NCBI GenBank assembly: GCA_007134625.1
Contig: SLKL01000181.1
Location: 1-7,548, forward strand
Direction: 5' to 3'
Length of the DNA: 7,548 nucleotides
DNA from: Saprospiraceae bacterium
GTDB lineage: Bacteria; Bacteroidota; Bacteroidia; Chitinophagales; Saprospiraceae
Shown: one piece after another, positions 1 to 6,134 of the stretch
Numbering within the stretch: position 1 is the stretch's first letter
Layout: each line of letters opens with the position of its first letter
Made by a program: the position numbers and the translations under genes
Notes under the pieces: generated by a model
What the model was told of the DNA's origin: nothing
What the model saw: only the letters and a program-made list of their open reading frames with translations
The model's database searches: none

Positions 1-207
1 AAATATTATAATTTATTGTTAGAGAAATTCCAGGATATTGCGAACAAGCCCGAATTAGGAAGAAATTATGAGGGAATAACAAATGACCTATTTGGACTAA
101 AAACGAGCCGGCATATTATTTTTTATCGTAAACGAATTAACCAGCCAATTGAAATCACGAGAATTCTACACGAACAAATGGATTTGAAAAACAGAATTAA
201 TGAGTGA
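1..207 (+). CDS. RelE/ParE-family toxin, C-terminal part (5' end outside the window)
   Basis: The frame is open from the first base and ends at TGA 205-207, giving 68 residues with no start codon needed inside the window. Its pattern is that of the ParE branch of the RelE/ParE superfamily: an LGRNYEGI segment, then FGLKTSRHIIFYRK, then ITRILHEQMDLKNRI at the C-terminus. Family members are usually about 95-100 residues, so roughly 30 N-terminal residues lie upstream. ParE-type toxins inhibit DNA gyrase, whereas RelE types cleave mRNA on the ribosome; this fragment reads more like ParE, but the target cannot be decided here. A cognate antitoxin would normally lie just upstream, outside the window. 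A TTG at position 16 could be taken as a start, but the homology clearly continues upstream of it. The family call is good; functionality is unknown. Confidence 0.85.
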   Translation, partial: KYYNLLLEKFQDIANKPELGRNYEGITNDLFGLKTSRHIIFYRKRINQPIEITRILHEQMDLKNRINE

Positions 208-320
208 AGCTTCAGAAAGCTATCCGAATTTGATGGAAAAAGGTTAAGTTTGGGATTGAAAAAAAGCAAGCTAATATTACTGCATACATTGGTGAAATGG
301 ATGAACCTTTTGGGGGGTAG
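200..320 (+). pseudogene. Possible decayed small reading frame after the ParE-like toxin
   Basis: An ATG at 200-202 overlaps the toxin stop codon and opens a 15-codon frame (MSEASESYPNLMEKG) that ends at TAA 245-247. From 246 another frame continues to TAG 318-320, reading VKFGIEKKQANITAYIG and then EMDEPFGG. Joined at 245 the two give a protein-like sequence, which would mean one extra base or two missing bases at the junction. I do not recognise the product. The segments are short and AT-rich, so this may be chance. The overlapping start after a toxin gene is the main reason to list it. Confidence 0.25.
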
Positions 321-327
321 GTGGGGG
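311..327 (+). other. G-rich tract
   Basis: A 17-base run of almost pure G (runs of six, two and five G separated by TA and T) sits in otherwise AT-rich DNA, at the end of the possible decayed frame. It could form at most a weak two-layer G-quadruplex. Homopolymer runs like this are also common places for frameshifts, natural or from sequencing. No function is assigned. Confidence 0.3.
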
Positions 328-364
328 TTTAAAATTGCTTGTAGTCAAGCTAAATAATAAAAAA

Positions 365-748
365 ATGCCAGTATATTTACACATATTCAATTTGGTAATT
401 GACAAAAATGCGATCATTCAGAATTGACTATGAAATTCCAATGTCGGAAATCAATCAAGAAGATAATGAGCTATTTTCATTAGGACAAATGAATCCTGAC
501 CAATTTGAAATTGAAAGCATAATTTCAAAGGGATTGAGCTATGATAGTGAAAAACAGCATTCAGATGACTTTACAATAATATAAAGGTATGGGGATTGTA
601 TTGGGATGTAAAGTGGCTTAAACAAAATCGTGTATTTGACTGGCATGTGGACACATCCCCCGAACTTATATCAACAATGGAAGCAATCTGCGAAATGCCT
701 GTTGACGATATAATGAAGAAAATGGAAATAATTTATCTAAGGCAATAA
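365..748 (+). pseudogene. Frame-broken gene for an unidentified protein of about 130-150 residues
   Basis: Three consecutive reading frames join into one plausible protein. The first starts at ATG 365 (MPVYLHIFNLVIDKNAI) and stops at TGA 425-427. The second continues from about 417 (FRIDYEIPMSEINQEDNEL through DDFTII) and hits TAA at 582-584. Reading that TAA as Tyr gives IIYRYGD, and restoring one base between 596 and 597 then leads into LYWDVKWLKQNRVFDWHVD, ending MKKMEIIYLRQ at TAA 746-748. The lesions are therefore a frame change, probably with a small deletion, near 415-425; a nonsense codon at 582; and a one-base loss at 596/597. The hydrophobic and acidic patterns run smoothly across the joins, which is why I treat this as one dead gene and not three small ones. 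I cannot name the family; it looks like a small uncharacterised cytoplasmic protein. It has no recognisable domain, signal peptide or membrane segment. The 118 bases after it (749-866) hold no gene. Confidence 0.65.
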
Positions 749-866
749 GAAAATAACATTCGTGCAAAATAGAATCAAAAAGCCACATCTCCAGTATGAA
801 TACAGAAGGCAGGAACTATGGCAGTCAAAATTTCGTTTTATACATCACTAACAAAAGTTACGTAAT

Positions 867-1091
867 ATGAGTGAGCTTGAGATTCAACAATCTATCATTA
901 AGGCGATGAGCCGGATGTCTCCGGTTCAGCAGATCAAGCTTTTAGAATTTGTTAACTCTATGCTATCTGAGCCAGTTACAACAAAGGCCAAGGGTATCCT
1001 AAAGTATTCTGGCGTCTTCGATGATGCGACAGTTCGGGAATTTGAAGCTGCCATGAAAGACTGTGAGCAAATAGACGAAAATGAATGGTAG
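867..1091 (+). CDS. VapB-like antitoxin of a PIN-toxin pair
   Basis: A 74-residue acidic protein directly upstream of a PIN-domain toxin. The N-terminal half is helical (SELEIQQSIIKAMSRMSPVQQIKLLEFVNSML, about residues 2-33), as expected for the folding and DNA-binding part. The C-terminal half contains GILKYSGVF and ends in CEQIDENEW, a tail typical of Bacteroidota antitoxins that wrap around a VapC-type toxin. It would neutralise the toxin at 1081 by binding it, and the complex probably represses its own promoter; both are family knowledge, not visible here. The stop codon lies 11 bases inside the toxin gene, so the two are very likely translationally coupled. There is no Shine-Dalgarno motif before ATG 867, which is normal for this phylum. 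The sequence is not a clear AbrB or Phd type; a DUF2281-like relationship is possible. Confidence 0.8.
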   Translation: MSELEIQQSIIKAMSRMSPVQQIKLLEFVNSMLSEPVTTKAKGILKYSGVFDDATVREFEAAMKDCEQIDENEW

Positions 1092-1470
1092 ATATTTACT
1101 CGACACCAGTATCATTGTTCCTTTTCTCAATGGCGACCCGGTTATAAAGGAAAAGATCACCCAACTTGAAGAGGTGTATCTTCCTGTAATTGCCTTGGGA
1201 GAATTATACTACGGAGCATTCAATTCCAGTAAGAAGACGTACAATCTTGAAAAAATCGAAGGCTTTAAAAATGAGATATTTATTCTGGATTGTGATGAAT
1301 TTACTTCCAAATTATACGGCGAGATAAAAAAAGGGCTGAAAGACAAAGGAAGGCCTATACCTGAAAATGATATCTGGATATCGGCAATTGCCATTCAATT
1401 TGGTTTGACACTGGCTACCAGAGATAATCATTTTAATAGCGTTGAGGGATTGAGCGTTGAGAAGTGGTAA
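1081..1470 (+). CDS. vapC: VapC-family PIN-domain ribonuclease toxin
   Basis: A 129-residue protein of normal VapC length with the full acidic active site: Asp8 in YLLDTS, Glu41 in ALGELYYG, Asp97 in NDIWISA and Asp115 in TRDNHF. These four residues bind Mg/Mn in PIN domains. VapC toxins are endoribonucleases that cut tRNA or rRNA at specific sites and stop growth when the antitoxin is lost; the target of this one cannot be read from sequence. The start at ATG 1081 places the LLDTS strand at the very N-terminus, as in the family, and overlaps the antitoxin gene by 11 bases. The reading frame is undamaged, so this is the only complete toxin-antitoxin pair in the window. Its 3' neighbour is on the opposite strand, so the pair is a two-gene operon at most. 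Confidence 0.92.
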   Translation: MNGRYLLDTSIIVPFLNGDPVIKEKITQLEEVYLPVIALGELYYGAFNSSKKTYNLEKIEGFKNEIFILDCDEFTSKLYGEIKKGLKDKGRPIPENDIWISAIAIQFGLTLATRDNHFNSVEGLSVEKW

Positions 1471-1514
1471 GATAAAAGAAAATCACACCACTGTACTTAA
1501 GCTACACCGCACAT

Positions 1515-1530
1515 GGGCTCACAAGAGCTC
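1515..1530. other. Small hairpin downstream of vapC
   Basis: GGGCTC, four bases (ACAA), then GAGCTC: a six-pair stem with one G-T wobble, 45 bases after the vapC stop. No T-run follows on either strand, so it is not a standard intrinsic terminator. It lies between the converging vapC and protease-fragment reading frames. Confidence 0.25.
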
Positions 1531-1583
1531 GCTATTGCGTATAGTCTATCCGTCAACAAGCATTCAAAAAAACTCCCTAACCT

Positions 1584-1837
1584 CTACCTCCCCAACTCCG
1601 TAGGCAAGACCGGCTTTTCCCTCGGGATATCATCAGAATAAGTCTCTAATTGCTGTAAAATTTCCTCTATGGCTTTTTCCAGTCGACTGCCTCTGCCTTC
1701 ATTGGTGGCAATGGGATCGAGCTTGACCTCAATATAGGGAGCTACGCCCTCATTTTCGACAGACCAGTTATTGTCCGTATCGACGAAGCGAAAATGCGGT
1801 ACAGTCATCACCCCTCCATCGACAAAAGGCGGGTTGG
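1584..1837 (-). repeat. Direct repeat, displaced copy (about 93% identical to 2436-2689)
   Basis: Left member of a 254-base direct repeat with an offset of exactly 852 bases and no gaps in the core. The 599 bases between the two members (1838-2435) contain the UPF0175 antitoxin and the truncated DUF3368 toxin. Confidence 0.93.
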
Positions 1838-1870
1838 CATGGCACAAATACCAAAAAACCGCCCCAGGCA
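1584..1870 (-). pseudogene. Displaced 3' fragment of the tricorn-like S41 protease gene
   Basis: This is a second copy of the last 83 codons of the protease encoded at 2436-5708, in the same orientation and with the same TAG stop. It starts at NPPFVDGGVMTVPHFR and ends PTELGR. Compared with the intact gene over 1584-1837 I count 17 base differences in 254 (about 93% identity) and four amino-acid changes: Asp1041 to Tyr, Asp1056 to Gly, Gln1058 to Arg and Glu1084 to Val in intact-gene numbering. Upstream of codon 1008 the match becomes patchy, with insertions, and is last seen around CCGCCCCAGG at 1859-1868, which corresponds to the TWGG motif. The active-site serine region and all upstream domains are missing, so it cannot encode a protease. 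An ATG at 1845-1847 could start an 87-codon frame, but that start lies in the scrambled part and is probably accidental. Confidence 0.88.
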
Positions 1871-1952
1871 GTTACATTAAGCCCTAAAAATTGATCGAAT
1901 TTTCGATAAGAAGATAATCTCCAAAAGAGTGGACAAAAAAATCAAAAACAGG

Positions 1953-2042
1953 CTAGTTTTCTACGACAATTCTGAGAACCTCAAGTTGATTAATTTTTAA
2001 TAAAGAAATTATGGGTGTGGTATTAGAGACAACCTTAAGCAT
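1953..2042 (-). pseudogene. Truncated DUF3368-type PIN toxin (first 29 codons)
   Basis: Reading the minus strand, an ATG at 2042-2040 overlaps the antitoxin stop codon and opens MLKVVSNTTPIISLLKINQ, then LEVLRIVVEN, then TAG at 1955-1953. The VVSNTTPIISLLKINQLELL-type start is the hallmark of DUF3368 PIN-domain proteins, including the first catalytic Asp/Asn position region. Full-length members are about 150-160 residues and are commonly encoded directly after a UPF0175 gene, exactly as here. After codon 29 the similarity stops at once; the next 80 bases (1871-1952) match nothing I recognise in any frame. The remaining acidic residues of the active site are absent, so no nuclease can be made. 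This gene is too short to be found by length-based gene calling; recognition rests on the N-terminal motif and the antitoxin neighbour. Confidence 0.75.
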
Positions 2043-2292
2043 TCTTAATATCTTTTCTTAACTCCTCCGCATCAGTTACAGAAAAAACCGACACCTTGTA
2101 GTCTGATAATAATTCCAGAAATTCAACTCTCGATATCCCCAAAACTTTTGCAGCAAGACCTGAAGAAACCTTACCGAGTTCATACAATTTCACCAAAGAA
2201 CTAACCTTTATTTCTTGTTCAAATTCCTTGCCCTTTAGCCTTAATGAGTTAGCTAAAGATTCCGGATATTGAACATTTATGATACCATCCAT
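2035..2292 (-). CDS. UPF0175-family antitoxin
   Basis: An 85-residue protein when started at ATG 2292-2290. An N-terminal strand (IINVQYPESLANSLR) is followed by the UPF0175 signature VKLYELGKVSSGLAAKVLG and then ISRVEFLELLSDYKVSVF, which contains a helix-turn-helix-like segment at about residues 42-62. Proteins of this family act as antitoxins and probable DNA-binding repressors for DUF3368 PIN toxins. The toxin start overlaps this gene's stop by eight bases, but the toxin is truncated, so this looks like an orphan antitoxin. A TTG at 2316 would add eight residues, but ATG 2292 is preferred because it is preceded by an AGGAAAAG purine tract (2301-2308) and matches the usual N-terminus. It lies 143 bases after the protease stop, on the same strand, and may have its own promoter. 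The frame is intact. Confidence 0.88.
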   Translation of the reverse strand: MDGIINVQYPESLANSLRLKGKEFEQEIKVSSLVKLYELGKVSSGLAAKVLGISRVEFLELLSDYKVSVFSVTDAEELRKDIKNA

Positions 2293-2322
2293 AGTTATTA
2301 CTTTTCCTAAAATCAAATATTA

Positions 2323-2330
2323 CAAAAATA
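2323..2330 (-). promoter_or_regulatory. Possible Bacteroidota -7 box for the UPF0175 gene
   Basis: On the minus strand this reads TATTTTTG, an exact fit to the TAnnTTTG consensus of the primary sigma factor in this phylum, 30 bases before ATG 2292. No clear TTTG -33 element is seen at the expected 17-23 base distance, so the call is weak in AT-rich DNA. Confidence 0.35.
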
Positions 2331-2435
2331 GAAACATTAATCGCTGTTGAATAATTCAGTAGCCGGCTTAAAATACGTTACACTATCCAATATATCAGTT
2401 TCTTCAACTCAATTTATGACTCCATTCCAAATCCC

Positions 2436-2689
2436 CTACCTCCCCAACTCCGTAGGCAACTCCGGCTTCTCCCTCGGGATATCGTCAGAATAAGTTTCTA
2501 ATTGCTGTAAGATTTCTTCTATGGCTTTTTCCAATTGACTGTCTCTGCCTTCATTGGTGGCAATAGGATCGAGCTTGACCTCAATATCGGGTGCTACGCC
2601 TTCATTTTCGACTGACCAGTTGTTGTCCGTATCGACAAAGCGAAAATGCGGTACAGTCATCACCCCTCCATCGACAAAAGGCGGGTTGG
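2436..2689 (-). repeat. Direct repeat, copy inside the intact protease gene
   Basis: Right member of the 254-base direct repeat; it forms codons 1007 to stop of the protease. It keeps the Asp of the APDIEV motif, which the displaced copy has lost. The repeat boundary on the stop side is the stop codon plus at most a few bases; beyond it the flanks differ. Confidence 0.93.
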
Positions 2690-5600
2690 AAAAAATACCG
2701 ATCAATCCGCCCCAGGTACGAGTACCCAATAGCTTGCCTATCTCCAACTCACGGAAAGCATAGGGGAGATAATCACCTCCCGAGCCTGCATCCTGATCTA
2801 TCATCATTATCTTGGGTCCATGCAAACTACCAAAAGGCGTTGTAGCCATCAATCCCCTTCTATATACCCAATTGGAAAGATGCGGTCTGCTCAGCACCTC
2901 CACAATGTAATCAGCAGCCTGTCCTCCGCCATTGGATCGCTCGTCGATGATCAGGGCTTCTTTATCCAGTTGGGCGTAAAACATGCGGTTAAAAAGGGTA
3001 TAACCGGCTCCGGCTGTATTGGGTAAATAAATATAACCCACTCTGCCGTCTGTAGCTTCTGCTACCGCTTGGCGATTGCTTTCAATCCAGTTCCAGAGTC
3101 TCAATTGAGATTCCCAACCTATAGGCTCAACGGTGATATTTCTTGAGTCACTGCCATCAGCTTGTTCAGAAAGGGTCAGCACCACCTGTTTTCCGACAGT
3201 ATTTTCCAGCTTTTTGAAAAGATTGCCTTCTGCTGTCAATTCACGACCGTTCACAGCGATGATGTATTCCCCTTCTTTTGCAGCATGACCGGTAACAGCC
3301 AAAGGAGCCCTGAGAAAGGGATTCCAGGTTTCACCCGTGTATATCTTACTGATCTGCCAGCGATTGTTTCCAATAATAAAATCCGCTCCCAATAAACCAC
3401 CGGAAGGTCCGGATTCGCGATGTACATCACCGCCACCTACGCGATTGTGTCCAGCGTGTAATTCAGCAATCATTTCTACCATCAGCTCATTGAGACATTC
3501 TCTTCGCGCCACGTGCTCAACTAAGGGCAGGTATTGTTCATATACGGCCTCCCAATCCAGTCCGTGAAGGTTTTCCGCATAAAAGAAATCTCTTTGCATC
3601 CTCCAGCCTTCGTCAAAAATTTGCCTCCATTCCTTTTTCGGGTCTATTCTCATCCGCAGATCGGAGGTGTTCAATGGTTTTAAGGTCAGGCTTTTCCCTA
3701 CATCGGCAGTGGCCAAACCACCTCTCACCTGACGAATCAGCAATTGTCTGCCTGAATGACTGATGTCATAGTTAATCAATCCGGTATGTATGACCTCGGC
3801 TTTTCTGTCCTCAAAATCAAATCGCATCAATTTATTCTCTTCAGCACTTGACTCACCGGGTGCATTCACAGTTGCGCCCGCCTGAACTGAACGTTGAAAA
3901 ATCAAGGCTCCGTCATGTGCCACATTGAGATTTCCGTAATTTCCTTTTGAGATAGGTAGTGCTATTTTCCTGTGAAAAAGATCATCGAGATCAATTTGAA
4001 GTTCAGCTTCCTCATCACCATTATTCTGCCCATTTTCCTCCTTGTCGGACACTTCTTCATCGCCTTTTCGCAGTGCGAGAGGAGATTCACCGTCTTTTTG
4101 TAAAACAAGCGCATAAATTCCGGCGCGATAGGGTCTTTCCTGACTTGTCATATCCAGTGAAAATTGCCTCGGCCCTGTATTGGTAGAAGCCGCAAAATAT
4201 AGGAATTTTCCATCACGGCAAAAAGCAGGAGATGCCACATCTGCCATGCCATTGCTGATGAGGTGATTTTCTCCATTTTCAAAATCGTACAACATCAAAT
4301 CTCTGAAGTAATTGGGCTGTACAAGGGTGTAAGCCAACCACTTTCCATCCGGCGACAATGCCATATTAAACCATGCTTGCCTGTCGCTTTGATTAATATT
4401 TGTTACCTCACCACTATTAAGGTCAATGTAGTGAATAGCCTGTCTGTTATCACTGAAAATGATTCGTCCATTATCGGCATCCCACAGTCTCAATTGATAA
4501 AAATCCGGCCCGAGATCAAAAGATTGCTTTTCACCCAGTCCATCCTGACTGATAATCTGCAATTCCTGACCTTCAAGCGATTCCACTATCCACGCTACTT
4601 CTCCACCTGCGGGTGACCATAATGCGGTGTATTCCCTTACTCCGGCTGAGTTGCTGAGATTTCTCGTACTTCCATCTTCCACGGGAATAGTAAATACTTC
4701 ACCTCTTGCCGTTGCCAGTACTCTTTTCCCATTGGGTGAAAGGCTCAGGGACTGAATATTTCCGCTTACGTTTTTCCACTCTGTTCTCAACTGCGGTAAA
4801 TCGGGATTCAAATGGATGTTGAGCGTCTGAATTTCACCGGTATTGATATCCAGTTCGTGCAATCTTCCTCCGGCAGCATAGACGATTTTATTGCCATGAC
4901 CGGCAGCCCAAAGGATATCCCAGTTTTGTTTATCAGTCAACTGATCAATTTCTCCGGTAGCAGGATCGTAGCGGTGCATATTCAACCTTTTGTCGTGACG
5001 ATCTGAGATAAAAAAGACCATCCCATCCAGCCAGAACGGTTGTATATCATTGATTCTTTTTCCCGGAATTTCTGTTATGCTGTTTTCTGCTTTATTAAAA
5101 ATTTTCACTGATGGACTTGTTCCTCCTCTGTAGCCTCTCCAACCTGCGCCCCCGCCATAAAGACCATTATAAGCAGGACCAAAATCTATATATGCCAATT
5201 GATCTCCATCTGTATTCCACTGACCCCGGAAAAACCGCGCTTCCATTTGTTTTATGGGAGCTCCTCCATTCTTATTGACATGATAGAGTTGACCGGATCG
5301 CCCGTGATTGTTTTCACGTGTAGAGAAAAATGCGACCTCGGCACCGTCTGCACTCCAGCCTGTAACGATATCCGCCCCGGGATGCCAGGTAAGTCGCTGT
5401 GGTTGTCCTCCATTGACTGAAATGACATACACATCGGTATTCCCTTCGTAGCCTGCTGAAAAAGCGATATGCTGACCATCAGGTGAGAAAAAGGGATTGT
5501 TCTCCTCCACCGGGCTACTTGTCAGTCTAAGCGGATTGGAGCCATCTCTGTCCACCCGCCACAAGTCACCGGCATATACAAAAACAATATGCTCGGCTGA

Positions 5601-5708
5601 AACGGTTGGTTGACGCAATAGGGCAGTGCCATTATCATCCTGTGCATCGAGCCGAGGATTAAATATCAGAACAAATAGAAAAATCAGGAAAGAAAGTTGC
5701 TTTATCAT
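2436..5708 (-). CDS. Secreted tricorn-like S41 serine peptidase
   Basis: A 1090-residue protein with the layout of tricorn protease (about 1070 residues in archaea). Residues 1-22 are a signal peptide (Lys3, hydrophobic 5-16, cut near LDA/QDD); there is no lipobox Cys, so it is exported to the periplasm or beyond. Residues about 30-680 form two beta-propellers with repeated SPDG-type blades. A very acidic linker lies at about 546-575. The C1 domain follows (EWRQIFDEGWRMQRDFFY), then a PDZ domain near 765-850 and the S41 core. Candidate catalytic residues are His754 (ELHAGHN), Ser976 (DAGSGGD) and Glu1034 (WSVENEGVAPD); the 58-residue Ser-Glu spacing equals that of archaeal Ser965/Glu1023. IIDERSNGGG (920-929) is the family substrate-cleft motif. 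The Ser that precedes the His in tricorn appears as Gly753. The likely job is degradation of peptides in the envelope. ATG 5708 is chosen because it gives the signal peptide. The last 83 codons are duplicated at 1584-1837. Confidence 0.93.
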   Translation of the reverse strand: MIKQLSFLIFLFVLIFNPRLDAQDDNGTALLRQPTVSAEHIVFVYAGDLWRVDRDGSNPLRLTSSPVEENNPFFSPDGQHIAFSAGYEGNTDVYVISVNGGQPQRLTWHPGADIVTGWSADGAEVAFFSTRENNHGRSGQLYHVNKNGGAPIKQMEARFFRGQWNTDGDQLAYIDFGPAYNGLYGGGAGWRGYRGGTSPSVKIFNKAENSITEIPGKRINDIQPFWLDGMVFFISDRHDKRLNMHRYDPATGEIDQLTDKQNWDILWAAGHGNKIVYAAGGRLHELDINTGEIQTLNIHLNPDLPQLRTEWKNVSGNIQSLSLSPNGKRVLATARGEVFTIPVEDGSTRNLSNSAGVREYTALWSPAGGEVAWIVESLEGQELQIISQDGLGEKQSFDLGPDFYQLRLWDADNGRIIFSDNRQAIHYIDLNSGEVTNINQSDRQAWFNMALSPDGKWLAYTLVQPNYFRDLMLYDFENGENHLISNGMADVASPAFCRDGKFLYFAASTNTGPRQFSLDMTSQERPYRAGIYALVLQKDGESPLALRKGDEEVSDKEENGQNNGDEEAELQIDLDDLFHRKIALPISKGNYGNLNVAHDGALIFQRSVQAGATVNAPGESSAEENKLMRFDFEDRKAEVIHTGLINYDISHSGRQLLIRQVRGGLATADVGKSLTLKPLNTSDLRMRIDPKKEWRQIFDEGWRMQRDFFYAENLHGLDWEAVYEQYLPLVEHVARRECLNELMVEMIAELHAGHNRVGGGDVHRESGPSGGLLGADFIIGNNRWQISKIYTGETWNPFLRAPLAVTGHAAKEGEYIIAVNGRELTAEGNLFKKLENTVGKQVVLTLSEQADGSDSRNITVEPIGWESQLRLWNWIESNRQAVAEATDGRVGYIYLPNTAGAGYTLFNRMFYAQLDKEALIIDERSNGGGQAADYIVEVLSRPHLSNWVYRRGLMATTPFGSLHGPKIMMIDQDAGSGGDYLPYAFRELEIGKLLGTRTWGGLIGIFSNPPFVDGGVMTVPHFRFVDTDNNWSVENEGVAPDIEVKLDPIATNEGRDSQLEKAIEEILQQLETYSDDIPREKPELPTELGR

Positions 5709-5760
5709 TGGTTAGTTTTTTTCTACATAAAAGTCAATCAGTATGATTGTATTTGGTACA

Positions 5761-5815
5761 TGATTGAAAAGGAAAACGCTGCAAGAATACCATATTTTTT
5801 TCAATTTTCCAATCA
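5761..5815. repeat. Inverted repeat upstream of the protease gene
   Basis: TGATTGAAAA at 5761-5770 pairs with TTTTCCAATCA at 5805-5815 with one bulged base, leaving a 34-base loop that includes the proposed -7 box. It could be a split operator or simply AT-rich coincidence. Confidence 0.3.
5782..5812 (-). promoter_or_regulatory. Possible promoter of the tricorn-like protease gene
   Basis: On the minus strand a TTG (5812-5810) is followed after 20 bases by TATTCTTG (5789-5782), one mismatch from the Bacteroidota TAnnTTTG -7 box. The leader to ATG 5708 would be about 70 bases. It is based on consensus only. Confidence 0.3.
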
Positions 5816-5900
5816 TAAATAATTCACTCAGCTTGTTTTTCAAGTCTCAGATGAGGTGTGTATGACAAAATCCAGGTTCATTCTTTAACATAAAGAAATT

Positions 5901-5950
5901 AAGGGTCATTAAGAGGATTAAGATTACAACTCCACTATCCTTAATGCCTT
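5901..5950. repeat. Imperfect inverted repeat of TTAAG words
   Basis: AAGGgtCATTAAGaGG (5901-5916; lower case unpaired) can pair with CCTTAATGCCTT (5939-5950). Further copies of ATTAAG lie between and beside the arms. No T-run follows, so it is not a clear terminator. Confidence 0.4.
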
Positions 5951-6055
5951 AACTAATCTAAATGCCTTCATGTTTTTTATTTTTAGAACCAAAAGGGATT
6001 ATGATGGGGCGGACCCTCTACCAACTCTCTTATCAATAAATACTTCTTAAATCGC

Positions 6056-6093
6056 CTCGTCTAATATCGTCATTTTTTATAAAGGAAGACGAG
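6056..6093. repeat. Inverted repeat CTCGTCT ... AGACGAG
   Basis: Perfect seven-base arms at 6056-6062 and 6087-6093 around a 24-base AT-rich centre that includes a run of six T. It may be a hairpin or a protein-binding site; its role is unknown. Confidence 0.4.
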
Positions 6094-6097
6094 ACAA

Positions 6098-6126
6098 GAT
6101 TAATCGATGTTCGGTGTTCGTTAATC
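6098..6126. repeat. Inverted repeat GATTAATCG ... CGTTAATC
   Basis: Arms at 6098-6106 and 6119-6126 pair with one bulged T, around a centre containing two copies of GTTCG. It directly follows the CTCGTCT/AGACGAG repeat, so the two may form neighbouring stem-loops. Confidence 0.35.
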
Positions 6127-6134
6127 AGTGCCTG

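Noticed and set aside
575..604. Programmed frameshifting to explain the broken gene at 365-748
   Set aside because: There is no slippery heptamer at the break, an in-frame stop precedes it, and a second break occurs upstream; mutation is simpler.
818..865. Short frame of 15 codons just before the antitoxin, with a purine-rich site upstream
   Set aside because: Too short, no recognisable sequence; a leader peptide cannot be excluded but nothing supports it.
1584..1847. An 87-codon frame that could be annotated as an independent small protein
   Set aside because: All but the first four codons match the C-terminus of the neighbouring protease; the start lies in scrambled sequence and the catalytic serine region is absent.
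1881..2000. Plus-strand open stretch of 39 codons, rich in Lys and Ile
   Set aside because: It has no start codon, runs antisense to the truncated toxin, and its composition is what AT-rich DNA gives by chance.
2554..5479. Many open frames of 60-120 codons on both strands within the protease gene
   Set aside because: They are shadows of the 1090-codon gene and show no domain-like sequence.
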